A stretch of 64,000 nt of DNA from Polyangiaceae bacterium (GTDB taxonomy: Bacteria; Myxococcota_A; Polyangia; Polyangiales; Polyangiaceae): NCBI GenBank assembly GCA_013361525.1, contig JABFXY010000076.1, positions 1-64,000 on the forward strand, in the 5' to 3' direction. A program made the translations under genes and the position numbers. Positions 43,903 to 51,985 of this stretch are shown here, in pieces (the stretch's first letter is position 1; every line of letters starts with the position of its first letter). The notes beneath the pieces are model-generated. The model ran no database searches and was not told where the DNA came from. It worked only from the letters and a program-made list of their open reading frames with translations.

Positions 43903-45453
43903 CTATCGCGAGCCGCTCGGCGCCACATCGCTCTCGGAGGCGAGCAGCTCGGATCTCGTCGACGGCGCGCCGGTCGCATAGGCGCCCTTGCCGGCAGCGG
44001 GCGCCGGCGCGACGTCGTGCGGCATCGTGCCCCGTTGGGAGCGCAAGTAAACGAACGGCGTCGCGAAGGCGAAGTTCGACACGCGCGACGTGTAGACGTC
44101 CGCGTAGCGCTCCACCTGCCGCGCGAAATGGCTCTTGTCGTTGCCGGCCCACATCGTCGGGCCCCACGATCCGTTCGACACCTCGGACGCGGCGCGTGCG
44201 AGCGGGGCGATCCGCTCGTCGAGCTCGGTGATGCGAGCGCGCAGCGCGTTGATGACGGTCGTGAGCTCTTCCTCGGTGTCGATCTCCTCCGGCGGGGTCG
44301 GGCCGTAACCGGCGCGCAATCGCGTGAGCAAGAGCCGGCGTGTGCAATGGTCGCGCTCGAGCACCTCTTTGTCGGACATCAGCTCGGCCAGGAGATCGAG
44401 CTTCTCCTGTGCCTCGAGAGAAGCGCGGATCTCGTGCTCGAGCTCGCGCACGATGAGCGCCGTTCGCCACCGGAGGATGTTCTTCGTCACGTGCACGTCG
44501 CCGAAGATGTGGTCGCCGACGTAGAGGATCTCGTCACCGGACAATCCGAGGAACTGCTCGACGACGGTCGCGCTGCCGCCGTAATAGGCCTTTCCTTTGA
44601 CCAGCGGACCGATGACCGGCCGAAGCAAACCTTCCTCGCTCGCGACCTCGAGGAAGGGAAAGCGCGTCGAAAAGAACGACGGCTTGTTCGCCGCGACGAT
44701 GACGATGTCGAACAGGTCGCGCCACGTCTTGCCCTTCGGCATGAAGCGGTCGAACGTGTAGCTCATCATCGAGACCGTGAACGGCCACTCGGAGTTCGTG
44801 ATGAGCATCAGCTGTTTGCCGGCGCTCTGCTGATCGAGCAGCGCGAGGGGTGTGTCGGCGTCGAGCTGAACGAAGCGCTCGGGCTTCGCCATGATCTCGG
44901 CCTTGAGCTGCCCCTCCATGTGCGTGAGATCGATGTGCCTGCGCGTGAGCTCGTAGATCTCCGGATACGACTGCACCGCCTTCAGCTCGCCGGCGTCGAA
45001 GAGGTCGACGAGCTGCGAGAACATGTACGCCTCGGAGAGCGAGAACAACGTATTGAGGAAGACCCAGCGCGACTCGGAGAGATCGATCATCGTGCGGCTG
45101 TAGGCCGCGCGGAGCTCTTCGAAGCCGAGGGGCCGCGTGCCGTGGAATGCGCGCTTCACGTAACCGAAGCGGTTCGCCTTGACGACGTTGCCGAGCTCGC
45201 GGTCGATGACGAGGCCGCGGATGATCCCCTCGGGCTCGAAGACGAGGTGCCCCACCGGGAGGCCCACCGCAACGAGCCGCTGCTTCAGGTGCTCGTACGC
45301 CCGACTCTCCCACGCGGCGATGTCGTAATGGACCAGCGTGTAGTCCATGTCGTAGCCGATCGCGCGGATGGCCCGCATGTTGAGCGTACGGTTGCAGAAG
45401 AGGCCGCGCTCGCGCGGCAGGGGCGTCATCGGATCGGTGAACGATAGGGACAT
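43903..45453 (-). CDS. HAD-type (cN-II-like) 5'-nucleotidase
   Basis: A 516-residue enzyme of the HAD 5'-nucleotidase (cytosolic purine type II-like) family. The nucleophile motif DMDYTLVHYD lies near residue 34, motif II in LMLITNSEWPF, the motif III lysine in LVKGKAYYGGS and motif IV in LYVGDHIFGDV. The C-terminal 130 residues are helical, with a low-complexity end. Such enzymes hydrolyse IMP, GMP or related nucleotides and balance purine pools. The start at ATG 45453 leaves out an open but non-homologous N-terminal stretch. It precedes the TerB-PPP gene by 17 bases. Confidence 0.87.
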   Translation of the reverse strand: MSLSFTDPMTPLPRERGLFCNRTLNMRAIRAIGYDMDYTLVHYDIAAWESRAYEHLKQRLVAVGLPVGHLVFEPEGIIRGLVIDRELGNVVKANRFGYVKRAFHGTRPLGFEELRAAYSRTMIDLSESRWVFLNTLFSLSEAYMFSQLVDLFDAGELKAVQSYPEIYELTRRHIDLTHMEGQLKAEIMAKPERFVQLDADTPLALLDQQSAGKQLMLITNSEWPFTVSMMSYTFDRFMPKGKTWRDLFDIVIVAANKPSFFSTRFPFLEVASEEGLLRPVIGPLVKGKAYYGGSATVVEQFLGLSGDEILYVGDHIFGDVHVTKNILRWRTALIVRELEHEIRASLEAQEKLDLLAELMSDKEVLERDHCTRRLLLTRLRAGYGPTPPEEIDTEEELTTVINALRARITELDERIAPLARAASEVSNGSWGPTMWAGNDKSHFARQVERYADVYTSRVSNFAFATPFVYLRSQRGTMPHDVAPAPAAGKGAYATGAPSTRSELLASESDVAPSGSR

Positions 45454-45499
45454 CGGCCGGCGTGACGTACCGCTGCGCGACCGATAGCTCAATAGCGCG

Positions 45500-46123
45500 T
45501 TACAGGACCTCGAACGGCTCACGCGCGAGCTCGCGACCGTCGACGGTGCTCACGACCGCCGTCCAAGTCCCCGCTTCGTCGATGCCTTTCGTCGTCGCCC
45601 AGGTGCGCCATCGCGGCGACGTGCCGACGTCGAGCCGAACCCGGCCTTTCGCAGGCTTGTCCGAAGGAGGATCGAACGACACGACGACCTCGGATTCGTC
45701 GCCCGGATTGGCGAGCTCGACGAACGCGAAGAGCTTTTCGAACTCGCCCTTCTTGAACGAGGTCCCGACGCCTTGCGGCTCGCGCGAGGACTTCTCGACG
45801 CTCTTCGCGACCACGAGCTTCTTTACGCTGAGCGCCCCTCCGTCGGCCTTGGGTTTCGACTTCGGCTTTGCCGCGGGCGCATCGGCCTTCGAGGGGGCGC
45901 TCGCGACCGGGGTCACGACGGGCGGTGCTTCGACGGCCGCGGTCGTCGCCGCGACGGAGGGCGCAGTGCTCGCTCGAGGCTCCTGCGCGGTCGGCTTGGC
46001 GGCATCGTCCTTGGCCTTGTCCCGGCCCGAGCCTCCACACCCGAGCGCGACGAAGCAAGCCGACGACAAGAGGAAGGCGGAGGCGAGGTTCTTGAACGAG
46101 CCAAACTTGACGAAGACGGACAT
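45500..46123 (-). CDS. DUF2914-domain lipoprotein
   Basis: A 207-residue lipoprotein. ATG 46123 has AAGGAG eight bases upstream, a strong site. The signal peptide ends in lipobox ALGC. A Lys/Pro/Ala-rich linker follows, then a C-terminal domain of about 100 residues with FAFVELANPGDESEVVVSFD, RWRTWATTKGIDEAGTWTAV and VDGRELAREPFEVL. The R-WRTW-x-G-W-V-x-DG-L-x-F-V pattern is that of DUF2914, an Ig-like envelope domain of unknown role. First gene of the cluster with the nucleotidase, TerB-PPP and FGE-fold genes; a palindrome lies just upstream. Confidence 0.8.
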   Translation of the reverse strand: MSVFVKFGSFKNLASAFLLSSACFVALGCGGSGRDKAKDDAAKPTAQEPRASTAPSVAATTAAVEAPPVVTPVASAPSKADAPAAKPKSKPKADGGALSVKKLVVAKSVEKSSREPQGVGTSFKKGEFEKLFAFVELANPGDESEVVVSFDPPSDKPAKGRVRLDVGTSPRWRTWATTKGIDEAGTWTAVVSTVDGRELAREPFEVL

Positions 46124-46146
46124 GGTTTCGAGCTCCTTGAGCCGGG

Positions 46147-46169
46147 AAACGCTGCTGAGCGCTGCGTTT
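46147..46169. promoter_or_regulatory. 23-bp palindrome upstream of DUF2914 operon
   Basis: AAACGC (46147-46152) and GCGTTT (46164-46169) form perfect outer arms of a 23-bp dyad, 24 bases before the start codon of the DUF2914 gene. The size and symmetry suit a repressor dimer, or an RNA stem in the leader. The rest of the 252-bp gap up to the divergent gene at 46376 shows nothing else I recognise. Confidence 0.4.
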
Positions 46170-46375
46170 ACTGTCGGACCTCGACACAGCAAGGCAGAGA
46201 CCATGCGCCATTCGGCGCAGATCTCGCCGGTCTTCGGCGTCGAGTGTGGCTCGGCGCGCACGCTCGCGTGGCAACGCGAGGCCAGGCGGGGTTCGGTGGG
46301 CCTCCCGTCGGAAGCAGGAGCGGGTTCCGTGCGGAACATTCGCGCCTGGCGGCATTTCGGCTAGGCTGCCCGAAA

Positions 46376-47374
46376 ATGGTGCTTGGTATCCATCATCGCT
46401 TCGTTCTTGGGAGCATCGCGGCCCTCATGGGTATCGCGCTCGCGACGGCGCCGGGCTGCGGCGACGACTCCGAGCCTGCCGACGAGGGGTTGCCTTTCGA
46501 GCAGTTCGCCGAGTCCTTCCGGCAAGCGCAATGCGAGACGGCCGTCCGCTGCGGCGTCATGCCGGACGTGGAGACTTGCTTCGACGCGTTCGCGCCGTCG
46601 CGCGCGATTGCAGAGGCCGTCGCCGCGGTCACCTTCGGCGACATCACCTACGACCCGCAGGCCGGCGAGACTTGCATCGATGCCGTCAAAGCGGGCAATT
46701 GTCAGGGATACGTTCTCACCCCCGCGATCCTCGAGACCTGCGATGCCGTATTCGGCAATCGCCGTGGCGAAGAGGAAGCGTGCGTCGCAGACATCCAATG
46801 TGAAGGCTTCGGCTCGATCTGCGAAGGTGCCTGCGGCTCGGATTGCTGTCCCGGCGTTTGCCGAGGTGTCACCGCCCAAGGCCAAGAGGGGGACTATTGC
46901 ACGCCGCTCGAGCCTTGCAGCGAAGGTCTCAAGTGCCTGAACAACCCAGAGACGGATTCGCCGCAATGTTACGTTGCCGCCGGCCCGAACGAGGCGTGCG
47001 TCGCGTTCCAATGCATCGATGGGTATTCGTGCAACCCGATGAACGCTCGTTGTTTCAAGCAATCCTCGACGGGGGAAGCGTGCAATCCCGCGCTCGGCGA
47101 GGTTTGCGCGAGCCTCAATGACTATTGCGACGGCGAGCAACAAAAGTGCATTGCTTTGCCGAGACCGGGCGAGCCGTGCGGCGTCAATCAGATTGCTGCG
47201 ACCTATTGCGCTCGCACCAGCTACTGCGCCGGAACCACGTGTGAGGCGCTGCCAAGCGTCGGACAGCCCTGCGTCGGCGAAAGCACCTGCCTCGGTCAGC
47301 TCGACTGCAGCGGCGACCCCGACTTCGTCTGCGGCTCTCTGCCGAGCCCTTCGGTCTGCGTGAACTTCGAATGA
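46376..47374 (+). CDS. Cys-rich lipoprotein
   Basis: A 332-residue lipoprotein (IALATAPGC lipobox). Residues 40-140 hold an N-terminal domain with four Cys (CETAVRCGVM, TCFDAF, ETCIDAVKAGNC). From residue 140 it has about five Cys-rich repeats of the kind G-x2-C-x(4-6)-C-x(5-7)-C-x(4-7)-C, for example GEACNPALGEVCASLNDYCD and GQPCVGESTCLGQLDC. Such disulfide-rich, Dickkopf-like modules are frequent in myxobacterial surface lipoproteins of unknown function. It overlaps the next lipoprotein gene by ATGA. The start ATG 46376 has little upstream ribosome-binding sequence. Confidence 0.75.
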   Translation: MVLGIHHRFVLGSIAALMGIALATAPGCGDDSEPADEGLPFEQFAESFRQAQCETAVRCGVMPDVETCFDAFAPSRAIAEAVAAVTFGDITYDPQAGETCIDAVKAGNCQGYVLTPAILETCDAVFGNRRGEEEACVADIQCEGFGSICEGACGSDCCPGVCRGVTAQGQEGDYCTPLEPCSEGLKCLNNPETDSPQCYVAAGPNEACVAFQCIDGYSCNPMNARCFKQSSTGEACNPALGEVCASLNDYCDGEQQKCIALPRPGEPCGVNQIAATYCARTSYCAGTTCEALPSVGQPCVGESTCLGQLDCSGDPDFVCGSLPSPSVCVNFE

Positions 47375-47784
47375 GCGCATCGCATATTGAACTTCGCGGG
47401 AGCGTCGCGGCGCTCCTCGGGCTCTACCTCTTCGCCGCCGCCTGCAGCGACAGCGGGGATTCGAGCGGCGGCGGCGGCGCCGGCGACGGGCTGCTCCACC
47501 CCCCGGGGAACGGCACCGAGGTCGACGAAACGTCCGCTTGCGAGACGATGCGCGACGCCCTCGCCGACGGCGCGAACGAGCTCGGCTGCGTCGCGACGTT
47601 TCGGACGTGCCCCGGCTTGCTCCGCGCTCTGCAGGGCGAGGATTGCGCGTCCTACGACGAGGGGTCGGTGGCCGGCTGCGTCGACTACTACGCCGAGGCC
47701 GCCGATTGCGACGATCTCACGGCGCGCGCCGATCACTGCGGGCCCGAATCGATCGGCAACCCACCCGCGGGGTGTCCGGAGTAG
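47371..47784 (+). CDS. small Cys-containing lipoprotein
   Basis: A 137-residue lipoprotein (LLGLYLFAAAC lipobox) with a Gly-rich linker and a Cys-containing domain (SACETMRDALADGANELGC, FRTCPGLLRAL, EDCASYDEGSVAGCVDYYAE, DCDDL, DHCGPES). The spacing ACE-x-CVA resembles the N-terminal domain of the upstream protein (CETAVRC). The ATG lies in an ATGA overlap with the upstream gene, so the two are probably made in fixed ratio and may form a complex or share a duplicated domain. The function is unknown. Confidence 0.7.
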   Translation: MSASHIELRGSVAALLGLYLFAAACSDSGDSSGGGGAGDGLLHPPGNGTEVDETSACETMRDALADGANELGCVATFRTCPGLLRALQGEDCASYDEGSVAGCVDYYAEAADCDDLTARADHCGPESIGNPPAGCPE

Positions 47785-47792
47785 GCGCTTCG

Positions 47793-49010
47793 GTGGGCGG
47801 GCGCATCCTTCCTCGCTTCGACTTTCGGGTCGACATCGAGCACGCGAGCGTGACGGGGAAGGTTCGCGCCAAGAACGAAGACAACCTCACGATCGCGCCG
47901 GAGCTGTCGCTGTTCGGCGTCGCCGACGGAATGGGTGGTCTCTCCGATGGGGAGGTCGCGTCACGGCTCGCGCTCGACGTCGCAAAGGAGCGGATCTCCG
48001 CGAAGCCGGCGCAACGCGCGATCGAGGCGTACGTGCAATCGCCGACGCTCGAACGCCGCCGCGAGGTGTTCGCGCAACTGCGCGACGCGTGTGAGGCCGC
48101 ACACGCACGGCTCACCGAAGAGCAAGAGCGGCGCAAGACGATGATGGGGACGACGCTCGACCTTTGCCTGCTCGCGCGGGACAAGGCCTTCGTCGTCCAC
48201 GTCGGCGACGGACGCGTGTACCTCGTCCGTCCACGCGCGACGCTCCAGCTCACCGAGGATCACCTGGCCCGCGACCCCGCGAGCGCGCGTGCTGGAGGCT
48301 CGGCACGCCGCACGCCGCGCCCGCTCGTGAGCGGCGTCGGTCTGCCCTCCCCGCTCCGTGCAGACGTCTTCGTCGTCGACCTGCGCCGCGGCGACACGGT
48401 CGTCCTCGCGACCGATGGTGCCTACGCGCCGCTCGGGGACGAGGCGGCCGTGACCTCTGCGTGCCGGGGCGCGCCGCGCGCCATCGTGGACCACGTCATT
48501 CGGCAATCCCTCGCCAAAGGCGGGCGCGACAATGCATCGCTGATCGTCTTGCGAATCGAGGAGAGGCTCGTCGCGCGCGCGACGGACACCACCCCTGCAA
48601 AACCCGGCAAGCCCAACGAGCACGCGGAGCAGGACGACATGCTCACCGTGCAGCACTGTCCCATCTTCGTCGGCCTGACCGCCTCGAACGTTCTGGCGGC
48701 GCTATCGGCCGGTATCGAAATCGAGGTGCCGTCCGGGCAAGAGCTGCCCCGCTTCGAGGCTGGCGATCTCTGCGCGTACATCATCCTCGGCGGGATGGTG
48801 AAGGTCGGCTCGACGACACTCGGCGCGCCGGGTCTCGTGTTCGCCGAGTCGCTGGTCGGCGTCGAACGAAACGTGGCCGCCATCGTGAGTGACGACGTTC
48901 GCTGCCTTCGTATCCGCCGTGACGATTTCCGTGAGGTGGCGGAGCACGATCCCGTGCTCGGCCTCGCCCTCTATCAGCGATTGGCGGGCCACCTCGCGCG
49001 CGCGCATTGA
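47793..49010 (+). CDS. PP2C phosphatase - cyclic-nucleotide-binding domain fusion
   Basis: A 405-residue cytoplasmic protein with a GTG start; GTG 47793 (GGAG 11 bases upstream) or GTG 47772 are both possible. Residues 10-255 are a PP2C-type Ser/Thr phosphatase: VRAKNEDN, LFGVADGMGGLSDGEVASRL, MMGTTLDLCLLARDKAFVVH with VGDGRVYL, VVLATDGAY, GGRDNASLIVLRI. Residues 285-400 are a cyclic-nucleotide-binding (cNMP/Crp-like) domain: GIEIEVPSGQEL, LCAYIILGGMVKVG, FAESLVGVERNVAAIV. It probably reverses Hanks-kinase phosphorylation under cAMP/cGMP or another ligand; the canonical phosphate-binding Arg of cNMP pockets is not evident, so ligand binding is uncertain. Confidence 0.88.
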   Translation: MGGRILPRFDFRVDIEHASVTGKVRAKNEDNLTIAPELSLFGVADGMGGLSDGEVASRLALDVAKERISAKPAQRAIEAYVQSPTLERRREVFAQLRDACEAAHARLTEEQERRKTMMGTTLDLCLLARDKAFVVHVGDGRVYLVRPRATLQLTEDHLARDPASARAGGSARRTPRPLVSGVGLPSPLRADVFVVDLRRGDTVVLATDGAYAPLGDEAAVTSACRGAPRAIVDHVIRQSLAKGGRDNASLIVLRIEERLVARATDTTPAKPGKPNEHAEQDDMLTVQHCPIFVGLTASNVLAALSAGIEIEVPSGQELPRFEAGDLCAYIILGGMVKVGSTTLGAPGLVFAESLVGVERNVAAIVSDDVRCLRIRRDDFREVAEHDPVLGLALYQRLAGHLARAH

Positions 49011-49030
49011 GGCTCCCTCTCGCCTATTAA

Positions 49031-49140
49031 AAAGACGAACCGCAAAGACGCGAAGCAGGAGAAAGAGCGCACAAAGGAAGAGAATTAATTCATTCCTCTT
49101 TGCGCCCTTCCTCTGCCCTTTCTTCTTCGCGGTTTTCTGG
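49031..49140. repeat. long-hairpin intergenic repeat, copy C (diverged)
   Basis: Imperfect inverted repeat of about 110 bp filling the gap between two converging genes. The left arm reads CCGCAAAG-A-CGCGAAGCAGGAGAAAGAG and GCGCACAAAGGAAGAG; the right arm on the minus strand reads ACCGCGAAGAAGAAAGGGCAG and GGGCGCAAAGAGGAATG. The CGCAAAG/CGCGAAG words replace the CGCCAAG words of copies A and B, so this is a related subfamily. Confidence 0.65.
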
Positions 49141-49156
49141 TCCGGCGCGCCGGCGA

Positions 49157-50002
49157 TTACAAATCAGCGGCGCCGAAGGTGTCGCAGGACTTGACGTCAC
49201 CGGTCTCGAGGCCGCGCGAAAACCACCTCTTTCGCATCGCGCTCGACCCGTGGGTCCACTTCTCCGGGTTCACGTGGCCGCCGCCCATCTTCTGCAATTG
49301 ATCGTCGCCGACGGCGATCGCCGCGCCGATCGCCTCCTCGACGTCGCCCTTTTCCAGCAAGTCGCGCTTCTTCGTCGAGTGGGCCCAGACCCCTGCATAA
49401 CAATCGGCCTGGAGCTCCAGCCGAACGCTGAGCTTGTTTTGATCGGCTTTGCTTTTGCCCGATTGCAGACTTCGCATTTCCTCGTCGGTGCCGAGGACGT
49501 TTTGCACGTGGTGCCCAATCTCGTGCGCGATGACGTACGCCTGCGCGAAATCCCCGGGTGCCCCGAGCTTCTTTCCCAGCGCGCGGAAGAACGACAAATC
49601 GAGGAAGACCTTCTCGTCGGGCGGGCAATAGAAAGGGCCGACGGCGCTCTCCGCGAAGCCGCAGGCGCTGTCGACGCCGTCGCGGAACAACACCAGCTTC
49701 GCCTTTCGATACGGCTTACCGGTCTGTCTGCCGAGCTCGGAGCCCCACAGCGCTTGGTTGTCGTCCAAGATCGACGAGACGAACTCGACCTGCTCCTCCT
49801 CCGCGGCGTCGTCGACCGGGCCACCGGGACCGCCACCTCCGACGAACAGGTTCTTTCCGAGAATCACGCTCAAGAGACCGACGATGACGATTCCGCCGAT
49901 CCCGAGCTTTCCTACTGGAATGCCGCCTCCGCCGCGGCCGCCCGCGGGCGCTCCGCGCTGATCGATCAGGTCTTCGCTACGTCCGCCGCGTTGCCATCGC
50001 AT
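49157..50002 (-). CDS. YpfJ-family neutral zinc metallopeptidase
   Basis: A 281-residue membrane-anchored protein. A Gly-rich N-terminus is followed by one transmembrane helix near 32-50 (LGIGGIVIVGLLSVILG). The rest matches the YpfJ/KPN_02809 family: WGSELGRQTGKPYRKAKLVL, GPFYCPPDEKVFLDLSFF, the zinc motif HEIGHHVQN and the third-ligand region LELQADCYAGVWAHST, and GDVKSCDTF near the C-terminus. The biological substrate of this family is not known; the fold and location suggest an envelope protease. It precedes the cobalamin adenosyltransferase gene 27 bases away in the same direction, but they may be unrelated. Confidence 0.9.
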   Translation of the reverse strand: MRWQRGGRSEDLIDQRGAPAGGRGGGGIPVGKLGIGGIVIVGLLSVILGKNLFVGGGGPGGPVDDAAEEEQVEFVSSILDDNQALWGSELGRQTGKPYRKAKLVLFRDGVDSACGFAESAVGPFYCPPDEKVFLDLSFFRALGKKLGAPGDFAQAYVIAHEIGHHVQNVLGTDEEMRSLQSGKSKADQNKLSVRLELQADCYAGVWAHSTKKRDLLEKGDVEEAIGAAIAVGDDQLQKMGGGHVNPEKWTHGSSAMRKRWFSRGLETGDVKSCDTFGAADL

Positions 50003-50029
50003 GAAATCGGGCTCGCTCCTCGCGGGGTC

Positions 50030-50692
50030 TCAGGTCTTCGAGCCCGACGCGCTCTGGTTGGGGGCCCAGAGGACCTCGGGCGCGGATTCGAGGTGGCTCG
50101 CGTATCGGCTCCACACGAAGAACGCGTCGGACAGCCGATTCAAGTACCGGACGGCGACGAGGTCCACCGCCTCTTCGCCGGCGTGCTCGATCAGCGCGAC
50201 GAGGAGCCGCTCCGCGCGGCGACAGACGGTGCGCGCCACGTGTAGATCCGCGTTCAAACGGCTTCCGCCGGGCAAGACGAAAGAACGAAGCATCGGCAAC
50301 ACGTCGTTCGCGCGATCGAGGTCCTGCTCGAGCGCAGCGATGTCGTCGTCGGTGACGCGTGCCTGCTTGGGGTGCACGTCTTCAGGCAGTGTCGCGAGGA
50401 GGGAGCCGAGGTTGAAGAGCTCGTGCTGCACGCGCAAGAGCGTCTTGGCGAGGGCGTCGAGCTCGCCGGCCGATGCCGGCGCGCGCGCAGCCGCCTCAAC
50501 CGCGCTCTGCCGCGCGACCCCGACGAACGCATTGAGCTCGTCGACCGTCCCGTACGCCTCGATGCGCCGGTCCGACTTCGGAACCTTCTGCCCACCGACG
50601 AGCTGCGTGGCCCCTTTGTCACCCTTCTTCGTGTAGACGCGGTTGATGACGAGCTTCGGGTCCGCGAAGCGCTTGTCGTCGGACGAATCCAT
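50030..50692 (-). CDS. cob(I)alamin adenosyltransferase, PduO/MMAB type
   Basis: A 220-residue enzyme that transfers the adenosyl group of ATP to cob(I)alamin to make coenzyme B12. The N-terminal ATP motif TKKGDKGATQLVGGQKVPKS, followed by RIEAYGTVDELNAFVG, and the C-terminal RTVCRRAERLLVALIEHAGE with YLNRLSDAFFVWSRY are diagnostic. Length is a little above the usual 190 because of a Ser/Ala-rich tail. Start at ATG 50692. The YpfJ-type gene follows downstream on the same strand. No methylmalonyl-CoA mutase gene is in the window. Confidence 0.92.
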   Translation of the reverse strand: MDSSDDKRFADPKLVINRVYTKKGDKGATQLVGGQKVPKSDRRIEAYGTVDELNAFVGVARQSAVEAAARAPASAGELDALAKTLLRVQHELFNLGSLLATLPEDVHPKQARVTDDDIAALEQDLDRANDVLPMLRSFVLPGGSRLNADLHVARTVCRRAERLLVALIEHAGEEAVDLVAVRYLNRLSDAFFVWSRYASHLESAPEVLWAPNQSASGSKT

Positions 50693-50821
50693 GTAGACCG
50701 GGGTACGGCGGCGTGGCCTCAAGGTCAATGACCGCGCGAAACGACCGAGTGACCGAGCCCATCGTCCGTAGCCTGTGGCCGAATCGCGCTCCGCGATTTA
50801 GAACTGTCGCCCGAGGCACAA

Positions 50822-51985
50822 ATGGCGACGACGTACACCGATCTCATCGCGGAAGTTCGAAAGCAGATCCGCATCCTCACCCTGGAGGATTTGAAGAACC
50901 GTCTCGACGCGAAGGCGCCGCAGATCCTCGTCGACGTGCGCGAAAAAGAAGAGGCGCGCGCCGGCACCATCCCCGGCGCGATCAACGTCCCGCGCGGGTT
51001 TCTCGAGATGCAGATCGAGTCGAAGGTGGCGGACAAGAACGCGAACGTCGTCCTCTTCTGCGCCGGCGGCACGCGCAGCGCGCTCGCCGCGAAGACGCTG
51101 CAAGAGCTCGGCTACACGAACGTCGAGAGCGCCAATCCCGGCTTCGTCCGCTGGAAGGATCTCGGCTACCCGATCGAGATGCCTCCGCAGCTCACGGAGG
51201 CGCAGCGCGATCGATATTCGCGTCACCTCCTTCTTCCGGAGGTCGGTGAGGTCGGCCAGGCGAAGCTCCTCGCCTCGAAGGTGCTGCTGCTCGGCGCAGG
51301 TGGGCTCGGAAGCCCCGCCGCGCTCTACCTCGCGGCCGCCGGCGTCGGCACGCTGGGTCTCGTCGACGGCGACGTCGTCGACGCGTCGAACCTGCAGCGC
51401 CAGATCCTCCACGGCACGAGCCGCGTCGGCTCGGCCAAGGTCGACAGCGCCGAACAAACGCTGAAGGACCTGAACCCCGACGTGAAGGTCGTGAAGTTCA
51501 AGGAGCGCCTCACGAGCGAGAACGTCGACCGGATCTTCTCGGGCTTCGACGTCGTCGTCGACGGCTGCGACAATTTCCCGACGCGCTACCTGGTGAACGA
51601 CGCGAGCATCTTCCACAAGGTGCCCGTCGTGCACGGCAGCATCTTCCGCTTCGAAGGTCAGGTGACGGTGTTTCACCCGACCGGCGGCGGACCTTGTTAC
51701 CGCTGCCTCTACCCGGAGCCGCCTCCGCCCCACCTCGCGCCGAGCTGCCAAGAAGCGGGCGTGCTCGGCATCTTGCCGGGCGTCGTCGGCGTCATCCAAG
51801 CCACCGAGGCCATCAAGATCCTCCTCGGCAAAGGCACGAGCCTCACCGGGCGTCTGTTGACCTACGACTCGATGCGCATGCGGTTCGGCGAGCTCAAGCT
51901 GCGCAAGGACAAGTCCTGCCCGGCCTGCGGCGAGAGCCCCACCATCCGCGAATACATCGACTACGAAGGCTTCTGCAGCGCCTGA
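50822..51985 (+). CDS. moeB: rhodanese - MoeB/ThiF-type adenylyltransferase fusion
   Basis: A 387-residue enzyme. Residues 15-115 are a rhodanese domain with the active-site Cys in LFCAGGTRS (near residue 80). Residues 130-365 are an E1-like adenylyltransferase: RYSRHLLLPEVGEVGQAKLL, GAGGLGSPAALYLAAAGVG, DNFPTRYLVNDAS, and zinc Cys pairs CYRC and CPAC. MoeB-type proteins activate the C-terminal Gly of MoaD/ThiS-like carriers and rhodanese supplies the sulfur for molybdopterin or thiolation. The domain order is the reverse of MOCS3/MoeBR proteins, where rhodanese is C-terminal. Its 3' end overlaps the converging gene by 25 bases. Confidence 0.9.
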   Translation: MATTYTDLIAEVRKQIRILTLEDLKNRLDAKAPQILVDVREKEEARAGTIPGAINVPRGFLEMQIESKVADKNANVVLFCAGGTRSALAAKTLQELGYTNVESANPGFVRWKDLGYPIEMPPQLTEAQRDRYSRHLLLPEVGEVGQAKLLASKVLLLGAGGLGSPAALYLAAAGVGTLGLVDGDVVDASNLQRQILHGTSRVGSAKVDSAEQTLKDLNPDVKVVKFKERLTSENVDRIFSGFDVVVDGCDNFPTRYLVNDASIFHKVPVVHGSIFRFEGQVTVFHPTGGGPCYRCLYPEPPPPHLAPSCQEAGVLGILPGVVGVIQATEAIKILLGKGTSLTGRLLTYDSMRMRFGELKLRKDKSCPACGESPTIREYIDYEGFCSA

